Assembly (NCBI RefSeq): GCF_947507565.1
Contig: NC_089175.1
Span: forward strand, 4,391,733-4,455,732
Reading direction: 5' to 3'
DNA from: Oscarella lobularis
Taxonomy: Eukaryota; Porifera; Homoscleromorpha; Homosclerophorida; Oscarellidae
DNA length: 64,000 nt
The translations under genes and the position numbers were made by a program. Below the pieces are notes generated by a model that was not told the origin of the DNA, searched no databases, and saw only the letters and a list, made by a program, of their open reading frames with translations. Positions 34,935 to 45,189 of the stretch are shown piece after piece. Positions within the stretch are counted from its first letter, which is position 1; each line of letters begins with the position of its first letter.

Positions 34935-35094
34935 TCTGTAGGCACGGAAAGATACCCGGGACTTCCCCTGGCGCAGCCCATGATAATTAAATAAAAACAA
35001 CCACATTAATTAAAACAAAACATGTACAGTACATACAGTACCATAAAATATTGGATCTGATCATCTGATTATTTGTCTCAATTGCGTGTTACGA

Positions 35095-35610
35095 CACAAG
35101 TCTAGCACTTCAGCAATCTCGTCGAAACATAAGTTTACGCAAAATCGCCTGACGGGGCCCCCTTCCTTCAATCTCTTTTTCTTCAATCTCCTTGTGACGG
35201 CAGTTCAGTCAGTAGCTCCGCAGCTGTATATCGCCGACCGGCCCGGCCCGTATTGAACCAAACTGACGCGACATCGCAACCCGTAAAGAGGCCCTATATT
35301 CTTAATTAGGCGAGCCGTAAAAAATACTCGACGGTCAAAAAGCAATGAATTCCAGCGAATGTACATGTACGGCAAACTTGCCCTGTTGTCTGCGTACTGC
35401 TATTTCAGTGAACGTCGGAATGCTGAGCTAATGGAGAGCATTTCTCTCGGCTATCATTCCTCTTTTATCGCTGCCACAAGTGTAATTTAATTTTACCCAT
35501 CCGGACACCGTCTTGATCGTCGTCTATGCAATCACGCCTCGACAGTCGGATGCTGCATCGTTTTGTCGTCAACAGCTTTACGGAATTGTATTCGAAGCCC
35601 AACATGATAT
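35095..35610 (+). pseudogene. Remnant of a ZYG11/ZER1-like gene
   Basis: About 35115-35165 matches the start of the ZYG11-like genes (GTCGAAAC..AAGTTTAC.GCAAAATCGCC), then a large deletion leads directly to a stretch (35196-35600) matching 49862-50270 of the second ZYG11-like copy, with many indels and stops. The LRR and ARM-like parts are gone. Confidence 0.75.
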
Positions 35611-35714
35611 AGCATGTAGAACCGTAGTAATTTCTATATGAAGCTGTCCTGTTGTCACGAAATTTTATTGTACCAATTTCTTTCATACTTTCGCTTGCAT
35701 ATTTCTTCTACTTT

Positions 35715-38700
35715 CTAGCATTTAGGATTTACAGACTTATTACCATATTCAAAAACTTTTCTTGCTGTATTCGTCATGTCTTCTTCAATCAATACCAGAC
35801 AAAGTTTATATGCCGTAGCATCTTCGGAGTTTTCCCTCCACGTCAGAAGAACTTGATAGATGCACTCTCTGAGTTCTGATGGATTGTTTCTTTTTATTTC
35901 CTGAATTTTGCACTCCTCCACTTCAAGAGCCCTTGCAACAAACATCCACGGCCCGCGTGCCAGTTCTTTGCTTAGCACAGAGAGTTCCGCGCTAGTCGGC
36001 TCTCTGTTCAATCTGTAAGGAACATTCACGGCAGTGTCACTTGCAGCTGTACCAACAATTTCATGCCCAATAAAAGGGTTATCGTCTTTATGCTTGGGCG
36101 CATCTATGGCATGGCGTTTAGCGATATGATCAATGTCGCTTTGAGTTGGTCTTCTAACTGTCCAGTGATAGGACTCTATTTCAACTTCTTTTTCTTTGGA
36201 AAATAATCTAAGTAACCAAAAAGGACGCTCTATCCTAAGGCGTCTGCCAATCACAGAAACATTCGAAAGTAAATCGCCATTTTTGATTCTTTTTGATTTG
36301 TTCCGCCAAGGAGTTTCCTCTTTACTCCTCACAACGTTATGGAATATCTCTTCATCGACTGTAACCGCATCCATACTAGCACAAGCATCATGCAGTTCAA
36401 TTCGTATTACTTCATTTGAGCAGAGTATCTTGAATTTCCACGGTTTTGTTTCGGATAGAATGTAACGGTCGTTTATCATATCCTGTTTTATTTGCTCAAT
36501 AACCTCGTTGCAGCCGCAAGAACAGTACACTTGTAGTTCCCATTCGCTTTCAAAACGTTTTGTAAAAAGAGACACAGCCACTGAAACTGATCCAGGATCA
36601 AGAGTGACGCAAGCATAACAAAACGATGACCATTGCAATGCGTAAGAACTTTCTTCCAATTTTGCTACAGACTTTTTGTAAGCAAAATTTCTGTTGTCTG
36701 ATTTTAACGTTCCCATAAAATCAAACAATTCGTTGCGAGATGATCCTTGGCCATAGTGAAAGTAAATTTGACCGTCTGAAGTAGATCCAATGTTTTGATG
36801 GTGATGGAGCTTTTGCTCAATTCTAACTGGTACGATAAATTCTTGCTGATGAGGCAGTAGCTCGATAATGCTTACGTAAGCCATTTTATCGTCATTCAAA
36901 AGTATTGCTCTTTCTGCTTCAAAGATGCTTACTTGAATTTTGCATATTTTCTTTAGCGCTTTAGCAGGTACGTCCAAAGTCACTCCAGAACAGCGCAAAT
37001 CCAGTTTTCCTCCGTTTTGGTCAATTTTTTGACACGCTGTTTCTTTTTTCTTCAACTTTATAAGTGTGTCATTTACTATCAGCAAAATGCTGTCGTCCGT
37101 ACAAGAGTGTTCTTTGACTGTAAACGGAGCAGCGGCTGCACTTGTGTCAACCGATGTTTCATTTGGCTGAGATTCAACTTCACCGGCAGTATCTAAAACT
37201 TCAAGTTGAATTCTTGTAAATCTCACTGATTCTTGAACACTTGTGAGGTGGTTTGGAAATTTCTCCTGAAGTTTCCTAGCGAGTTCACATTTGTGAATTT
37301 TGATGAACGCATCGTAGACGGCACAAAGAAAATATTTGTCCGGATTTTTTTTGCCAAGATTTTCTTTGAACCATGCTTGCAAACAACGCTTTGCCCAAGA
37401 ATGGTCATCATCTTTATTTCTTTTCATTGCATTTTTCTTTTTAAAAAAAGGGTCAATTTCCCTGAAAACATCTTCTATATTGAGCCCATCGCTTGAGATG
37501 ATTTCTATCACAGATTTAAGTGCCTCATCCGTGCTGATTGAAAAACTCCCTTTTCTACGTTGACTATAGCTATAAATAAATAAGGGCTACAAATAATAGG
37601 CATACTAGAGGAGGAACTTACAAGACTATGCCACCGATTATGAGTAGAATCCCAACAAAACTACCAACAATTATTACGGTCACCGGCAATTTTTGTACCG
37701 GTACTTGCAAACTCAAACAAGAAGCATTGAAACGACCAAGTACGTTAGATGCGTTACAGCAATACTCGCCTTCGTCCGTTTCAGCAGCTGACGAAATTTC
37801 TAAAGTGACTGTATCATTAGCCGGGTTGCCATTATAAGACAAGAAAATTTCAGGAGGAGGATACCCTTCCGCTGAGCAGTTTATATTGTTCTGTTCAGAC
37901 TGATAGACTGTCACCGTATTTTCCTTGATACGAAATGGATGTGAAAAAATTCTCACGATTGGGCCAACTACACAAAAGAAAGTCAATAAAATGAACAACT
38001 TCTGGATTCAGCCACATACAAATTACACCCAACGTCAAACATGTCACGTTGAAACGGCCGGCTGCGTTCGACGCGTTACAGCAATATGTTCCGGCGTCTG
38101 TTTTTTTTGCCGAGATGATTTCCAAGCTACTTGCGTTCGTAGCCAGATTGCCATTGTGTAACACAACAACGAGTGGAGTAGGATGTCCACTAGCTGAGCA
38201 GTTGATGGAAATATTTTCGTGCAGTTCAACAGTCACGACACGGTCAACAGGAAGTGGCTGTGATGAAATTTTCACCACTGGTCCGACTACACAAAAAGCT
38301 TGCAAAATAACGTAATCGAGACTTTATACTTACAGTTTATGCCCAGTGTTAAACACGTCTCGTTGGAACGACCAAGTGCATTAGATGCGTTGCAGCAATA
38401 CGTGCCTGCATCTCTTTCAGTTGCTGACACAATTTTTAAATTGCCATCGGTGTCATTGATCTGCTTGTCGTTGTGAGACAAGACGACGTCAGGAGAAGGA
38501 TATCCTTCAGCTGAACAGTTGATGTAGTTGTTTTTGTACTGATCGACTGCAACGGTAGAATGATTTATAACAGGAGATGGACTCGACACGATTCTCACTA
38601 CTGGACCAACTACACACAAGAAATTCAGAAGAAACGCATAAGTCGAACTATGACACTTACAGTTCACGTGTAATATTTTCTGAAGGGAGTCGACCGTCAT

Positions 38701-39807
38701 GTTTCCGTAAATTGTAGAAACGACAACGCATTTGTACATTCCAGCATCATTACGATTTGCAGAAGGTATTACGTAATGAAACGCATCGTGAACTCGATTA
38801 GCCTTAGCCGCCCTAAGAACTACATCGAACTTTCTCCACTCAATATTCAAGTCACCCAAGTCGCCTTGCAAATTGACAGGACACGACAGGTTAACTCGAT
38901 CAAACTCATTCACAAATAATTGCTGAGAATTTTGAGCAATAGAAGTATTCAGGATAAAATTATCTGCGTTGCAAATTTCAAAACTTAAAAAAGTGTAGCA
39001 CTTCAACAACTCACCGTACAGTACGAGCGTCACGTTGGCGGATTGAGCAAGAATAGAACTGTTGGAACTCTTAACTTCGCAGACGTACGTGCCTTGATCC
39101 TCCAATTTTGCCGATTTTATTCCAAGAGTACAGAACGCTGAGCTAACTGAGACGTAATTGTTGCCGGAAGGCATGGGAGGTGTACAGTTAAAGACGTATT
39201 TAGGATCATTCGCGGAAAACGTAACAACAGTAGCACCGGGGCGAAATGGTATTAATTTCAAAGTGATCAGCAGACCACTAAACCTGTCGCTGCTGTAGTT
39301 GCCACCGCAGCGAAGGAAATCGTCTCTCGTAGCTTCGCCGAAAATTAGGTACTTCTGTGGCCGAGAGACAGTGACGTAAGCCTTGAGAGGTGAGTCGACG
39401 CAGGCGCCGAAATCTACATGCATTTTTAATGAAACAGTTGGAAAAAATAGAGCCCAGCGGAAATATGCTTCGCAACTTTTGATCTTTGCACTTTGGGGGC
39501 TGCGCGAGTGACCCCAGATAACGTTAAGCGCCGTTAACACTTAGCGTTAACTTGAAACAATTGCGCAGCTCGAATAATCAAAGTTTCCAAATGCTTTGAC
39601 TTCCATAATAACACTGACGCTCGCGAAAAGCAGCGTTTTTTAGTAGTGTGTACAGTGTAGTGTGCTCACAAGAACAGAGGGTGTGGCTCACCAGTAGTGT
39701 AGTACCAAGTAGTCGATTACTTTTTAATTAACCCACTCACCGAATAAGGCAACGACGTAGATTTGAAAGCAGAAGCCGAACCAAACAACCTGGTGAGCCT
39801 TCAACAT
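35715..39807 (-). CDS. Receptor R1: five Ig-like domains, TM, death-fold-like, ZU5, UPA, death domain
   Basis: Exons 39741-39807, 39015-39413, 38661-38963, 38334-38609, 38020-38286, 37622-37967 and 35715-37569 join in one frame to 1170 residues. Residues 1-22 signal peptide (MLKAHQVVWFGFCFQIYVVA); 23-155 V-like Ig; 156-256, 257-348, 349-437 and 438-527 further Ig domains, the last three each with a YCC F-strand; 529-552 TM (LPVTVIIVGSFVGILLIIGG); about 569-655 a helical death-fold-like region (KRCLQAWFKEN, FLCAVYDAFIKIHK); about 740-837 ZU5 (LRCSGVTLDVPAKALKK); about 895-1022 UPA (LQVYCSCG, LSETKPWKF, RIELHD); about 1083-1162 death domain (LARGPWMFVARALEVEE, VLLTWRENSE). ZU5-UPA-death order is known from UNC5 and PIDD; five Ig domains and the extra juxtamembrane death-fold are not. 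The gene is divergent from R2. It looks intact. Confidence 0.85.
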
Positions 39808-40743
39808 TGCCACAGCCTCACTAACCGCATACCACAACATACGCTTGTGACGCCAGTCAAATCGTAATGTCGTCACGTGATTGGCGCTACCTCGTGATTG
39901 GCGCTACCTACACGCCTGCATATGTAATGTAAAGTACGTAAGGCAGTTATGCGTGAAATGTCAACAGGAAAGCCAAAGTATGACTTGGATTGATTCCACT
40001 CATCACTCCTGTTTTGAGGGAACGAACACCATAAAAGACAGTTTTCATTTTTTGAAAGTGAAGACCAGTTGTGCCATCTTTGACTCCGTGCGTAACACCA
40101 CTCCAAATTCTTGGCATTAATGATTCAATCCCTATTGTCATTTCTAGGTTACATTTACACCTATTCGGGCAACAAGTAGAAGTGTCATAACACTCATGAT
40201 CAGTTATGCTGGAGGCAGCGACCAAACCAATCCGGATATAGCAGCCACTCGAAATCCCTTTTCGAAAATCCCAATTGTTCTTCTATTGAAGTGAAAATCC
40301 AGCAAATCTAACAACAGCTCTTCTGCGACTTTGATCAGCCTATATCGGCCGGGTATCTTCTTGGCTTTTTTCGAGTAATGGCACGAGGACACGAAGAAGA
40401 AACAATTTTACCAGGGCTCGCTTACAAAAGCCTGATCATAGATATTTATGCAGGAATGCTGAAACGTCTAGCGCGCGTTGTGTTTATTCTCCCCTGGTTT
40501 CTCCCTGTTTCTGATGATTCCTGGATCCCTGGGTTTCGTGGGTCGCGCCTCCTGGACGCGCTGGAGACCCTTGGGGCTTTGGATCGGTTTGCTACAGAAT
40601 CGAACCTCCGTACGTGACCCACCAAGATAGAGAGAAATTGACAGTTTTTTCTTTACACGTCATTGGTCAGTTATTTTTAGTATTGTCTCACGTGATGCTG
40701 TGTACGCCGCTACAGAGAGGAGTCTAGCTGTTCAAGCAAATTA
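39808..40743. promoter_or_regulatory. Divergent intergenic region between R1 and R2
   Basis: About 0.9 kb between two opposite start codons. It contains an SDHC-exon remnant (about 40200-40300) and is partly conserved in the second unit (56640-57573), for example the GACTTGGATTGATTCCACTC block. Promoters of both receptors must lie here; no specific sites are claimed. Confidence 0.5.
40205..40330 (-). pseudogene. Remnant of an SDHC-like terminal exon
   Basis: Minus strand reads a GIFEKGFRVAAISGLV segment behind a TTCAATAG acceptor, matching the TM3 start of the SDHC-like gene at 51.1-51.5 kb. No other exon is present, so this is a dead fragment carried by duplication. Confidence 0.65.
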
Positions 40744-43700
40744 ATGCAGAACTTGAAGGCGCGGCAGGGCACGAAGTTCGGCCGGCTACTCCACATTGCA
40801 GCAATAATTGCTTCAGTCGCATTTGGTAGGTTAGCGTTTTCTCTGACCCAACTGAACTTAATAGTTGTAGTACTGAACCAGCTCTATAGTTTACTGTAAA
40901 CGCACCTCGAGTTTCTTTGGGATGCGGGCATTTTATAATCTATCAGCTGACAAATAGACCAGTAAACTACTCTGTACTCATTTGACTTCGTGGGAGGGCC
41001 CGCACACTATTGTATCTAAGGGAAGGCCCGCCAAACTACTAATACTGTGGTAAACTAGTAGCTAAACTCACTGCGCTTTTTCTGCACCGTAGGTCTGAAC
41101 TTTTGCAGCGTCGGTGATTGCACATCCCTCGAGGCGTACATCAGTTTCACGCGGCCTCAAAAGTATTTGGTTTACGGCGAATCAACGAGTGACGACTTTC
41201 TGGTTTGTGGAGGCGGCTACAGCGACGACACGCTGAGTGGTCTTCAGATCAGTTTGAAATTAATACCATTTCGTCTTGGTTCTTCAATTGTTTCTTTTCC
41301 CGCCAACAATCCTCGATACATATTCAACTGCACGCCTTCCGTGCCATCCGGTGACGCTTATGTCTTTGCTAGCTCAGCATTCTGCACGCTCGGAATCAAA
41401 CCAGTGCGGCTGGAAGATACCGGCAAATACGTCTGCGAAACTAAGAGCTCAAATCGTTCTATTCCTGCTAAGTCAGCTGAAGTAGTACTCATACTGTTTG
41501 GTGAGCTGTTGGATGTGCATCCATAGGAAATAGTTTTATGTGTTTTGTAGATGGGTTTATATTGAATGCAGCTGTTCCAAATCCTCAAGAACTTGACGTG
41601 AACGAGTTTGATTCAGTGAACCTATCATGCCCTGTCAATTCACAGGGCGACTTGAGTGCCTTGAATATTCTGTGGAGAAAGTCCGGCGCAGTTCTTCGGA
41701 TGGCTAACGCTAATCAAATTCAGAACGCCTTTAATTACATGCTACCTTCTGCAAAACGTAATGATGCTGGGATCTATGAATGCATTGTTGTTTCTATAAT
41801 TTATGGAAACATGACTGTTGATTCTCTTAAGAAAATATTACATGTGAACTGTAAGTCGGTGTTTCTCACTGAAGCACTAATCTTAGAGTTTGTTTTTTGT
41901 GTAGTTGGTCCACTAGTGAAAATCGTCTCTGGTTCATCTCTTGTAGTAAATCATTCCACCGTTGCAGTCGATCTGCATGATGACAACTACATCAACTGCT
42001 CAGCTGAAGGATATCCTCCTCCTGACGTCGTCTTGTCTCGCAACGGCAAAGAGATCAAGGACGCTAGTTTAAAGATTGTCTCAGCAACGGAAAAGGACGC
42101 AGGAACGTATTGCTGCAATGCGTCCAATGCACTTGGCCGTTACAACGAGACGTGCTTCCAATTGTTCGTAAACTGTAAGTGTAGAGTCTACAAATTACTT
42201 GGTATCATTAAGGTTTTATAATCTGGCATAGTTGGTCCAGTTGCGACAATCGCCACGTGGCCGTTTTCCGTCCTGAATCATTCTGTGACAGTTGATGAGC
42301 TTGACGCTATTTCTATCAACTGCACAGCCAAAGGATATCCTCCTCCTGAAGTCGTCTTGTCTCACAACGACAAGGAGATCAATGACACGCACGGCATCTT
42401 AAAAATTTCGTCAGCAACAGAAGCTGATAAGGGCAGGTATTGCTGCAACGCGTCAAACGCACTTGGCCGCGACAGCGAGACGTGTTTTACATTGCTTGTA
42501 AACTGTAAGTAAAAATGCTCTAATTAATTAATTAATTTGTTTTAGTAAGTTCTGTTTTGGTGTAGTTGGTCCAATTGTGAGAATTTCGTCGGAGCCATTT
42601 CCCATCCATGATCATGCTTTGACAGTTGATCAGAATGACGATTTTTACATCAATTGCTCTGCCGAAGGATATCCGTCTCCTGTCGTTGTCGTGTCACACA
42701 ATGGCAATCAGGCTACAAAAGCTAGCAGCGTAGAAATTTCTTTTATGACAAAAAGAGACGAAGGCCTTTACTGCTGCAACGCGTCTAACACACTTGGTCG
42801 TCATAGCGCTGAGTGTTTGAACGTTCGTCTACAGACATCCTCGCCATCGAACACTTCTGGGGATCTGCCTGCTCTTGTTTTTGTCTACGTAGCCTTAGGT
42901 ATTGGAATACTGATCTTGGTCATCATTGCAGTTACAGTCATACTGCTTATAAGGTCATTCCGAATTTCTCTTTGTTAAGTTTTGATTTTATATTTTTTAG
43001 GCGCCATCGTCGTCGTTTCCCTGGAGTAGAAAGAAATGCAGGTAGGCCGTAAATACATAAAGTATAGTACGGTGAGTACATTACGTTTGGCGCCGAATAA
43101 AGGAACACAGCATAGATTCTAAGAAGTTTAGTCAGAACATACACTGCACCCTTGGTCTTTGATATTTATCGTTGGTTTGCCCAGTTGCTTGTGCTAGCTA
43201 ACCTAACCTTAACATTACACTTGTAGAAACTACCGCCGCTTTGAAGTCTCGCGAAAGTGGGCACGGAACTATCACGGTGTCTAAAAGTGAAGGTTAGCGA
43301 TAGGAAATGCTTCTTTCTCGGCTTTCTAATATGTACGTAAATTCAAGTCGAATCTAATCTGGCAGCAGACGAAGACCAAAGCGCACACATCGCATGTGAC
43401 GGCAGTGACGCTCAGCCTCTAAGTTCGTCATCGATTCTCCAAGTTAAGCTACATAACTTTATTGCTTTGATTTCACAGACGACGTCACAACTCGACAACA
43501 TCTTGAAATTGTCGCTGAAGTTGGAGCAGAGATATGGAGTGCTATTGGCCGCCATCTATTTTGCTGTACAAGCGATGATATTGAAAAGATGCTTTTGAAC
43601 TGCGACTATGCTACAAATTCTGAAAAGCTGCTTATTGTTCTTGAAGAGTGGCACAAGCAGGAAGGAGAAAACGCTACTCTTGAGCGGTTGCTTGAAGCAT

Positions 43701-43771
43701 GCGACAAGACTGGAATCAGAGGAGACGTTGAGTCCGAATTGACTGAGAGTATGCGCAAGCGGTCGAACTAG
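40744..43771 (+). CDS. Receptor R2: five Ig-like domains, TM, death domain
   Basis: Ten exons, 40744-40825, 41093-41500, 41551-41850, 41905-42174, 42232-42504, 42566-42953, 43001-43041, 43227-43292, 43366-43422 and 43479-43771, give 725 residues. Exon 1 encodes a signal peptide (LLHIAAIIASVAFG). Then one V-like Ig (YICS-type strand read as GKYVCETKSS) and four further Ig domains; the last three share the INCSAEGYPPP and YCCNASNALGR motifs with R1. TM: LVFVYVALGIGILILVIIAV. The tail has an Arg/His cluster, three small linker exons and a death domain (about residues 635-718: EVGAEIWSAIGRHLF, LLIVLEEWHKQEGENATLE). There is no ZU5 or UPA. All Ig exons are phase 1-1. It is divergent from R1 and nearly identical to R2b. 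Confidence 0.85.
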
Positions 43772-44458
43772 CTGTATAGACCAATCAAGCAGCAACAGTT
43801 GTTGGATGGACTGTCTGAGTTGTGTATGTGACTTGTCAGTCGATAGATGTGCATACTATACAGTATTTGTACTAGTGTTATCTTTCAATTTAAATACCGT
43901 AGAATGCGCCTCTAAACTTGCTGTCATAATTTCAATTACTTGGCTGATAATTAATAGCTTCGATGCATCTCTTTCCTGAAATGCGGAATCGTTGTGGTAG
44001 ATCCCGGATAACACATCTATGTACACCATCTATGGGCGAACCACGGCGAACACGGCGAGCAGGCCAAGGAACCTCTGCGTCAGCAGCGTTTGAGGAACAT
44101 TTTTGGAGCCCATTTTCTTTACTGGAATGGTCACGGTGACAGCAGTAGGCCTATATGATTCCGGTGCAAGAGCAAGAGCGGACCCAATACTTGTAAGAAA
44201 GATGCGCCTCCTGGCTAGTCCAAAATACTGGTTAGTCTTGCAATGTTCAGTAGTTGAAACTCCCAACGGACGCAGCAGAAAAAGTGCGCAGAGAGCGTGC
44301 GTCAGATGATTATGCTATCTGGGCAATTTTCATTTGGGATGCTGGCCATCTGCTGTACGTCCTAAGCCGTTGTCTTGAACACTGTTGATGTGATGTCTTT
44401 CGCCGGAGACTCACTGGGATCATGACAATGGCTAGTGAGGAGCAGTCGTGGCCATCTT
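43772..44458. repeat. R2 3' flank, shared with 60610-61296
   Basis: Near-identical to the flank downstream of R2b except for small indels and rearranged CATCTATGGG words around 44020. Identity ends at about 44458 (GTGGCCATCTT then divergence), which marks one edge of the duplicated R1-R2 block. No gene is seen. Confidence 0.8.
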
Positions 44459-44589
44459 AGAGAAAAGTCGTTGCTGATGAAGAGGAAATGGGGTACACTA
44501 GAGGCAGTTATTGGTCTGTCAATATCTATGGAAGTCCCGACGTAAGCAGTGACTGTGTGAGGGTAGAGTTTGAAATTGTAATTAAATTT

Positions 44590-45180
44590 AAGAGTAAAAA
44601 AGGCCGTTGAATTTGAAGGCACTGAGGTTGTGGAAATGCTAGAGCGTAAAATCAATGAACCTATTCTTAGCAACTGCGCCTTTGAGATGGAAAAAGGCAA
44701 AACAGCTATAGTCATTGCTGTCTGCACTTACCACAACAAACAAAAGCCTAAGACAAATACTCTGGAGTTTACAGTTTCAGATCGTCAGCCTTCACCTCCC
44801 CCGCTGGCTCAGCGACCTGGTAACTTGTTAAGAAAATAAGCTTTACCGTGGATTTTGACAATTTTCTCTTTGCAGAACAGCCTAATAAGGTCGACAAAGC
44901 GCTACGTATTCTAGTTGCCGAATTGGTTCAGTCTAAGTGGCAGCGCTTTCTTGTCTACTTGGGCTTAGATCCGACAGAAATCCCGAATTATAAGGACAAG
45001 GCTGATGATAATTTTGTTAGGGCGATATTGGTGCTAGACGACTGGGCGAAAAAATTTGGTGATGCTGCTACTAAAGAAGTCCTGATCAATTCTTGCGAAA
45101 AATGGGCGTTAGTCTTGAAACTGTGTGAAAGGATAATACTTACCAATGGATCTGACATTGTTGTATTGTCTTCCAAAATG
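44590..45180 (+). pseudogene. Orphan death-domain gene fragment
   Basis: Two plus-strand pieces: about 44605-44819 (EVVEMLERKINEPILSNC, KTAIVIAVCTYHNKQ), then after an intron of about 56 bp a death-domain frame from 44877 (ALRILVAELVQSKWQRFLVY, LGLDPTEIPNY, ILVLDDWAKKFGDAATKE). There is no start, signal peptide or TM; the 5' part is missing just where the duplication breakpoint lies (about 44458). The domain differs from the R1, R1b and R2 death domains, so it is the 3' end of another receptor or adaptor. Confidence 0.6.
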
Positions 45181-45189
45181 AGCTTGAGC

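Noticed and set aside
34758-34994. Plus-strand frame read as an N-terminal extension of the ZYG11-like gene (also at 46245-46540)
   Set aside because: It is the antisense of the CARD exon; the minus-strand reading gives a clear death-fold pattern, and the ZYG11-like protein starts naturally at 46542.
37925-38315. Plus-strand frames across the R1 Ig exons
   Set aside because: Shadows of the minus-strand Ig exons; the same frames recur opposite every Ig exon in the cluster.
41900-42840. CRISPR-like regular repeats
   Set aside because: The regular spacing comes from homologous Ig exons with near-identical intron borders (GTGTAG then TTGGTCCA), not from short repeats and spacers.
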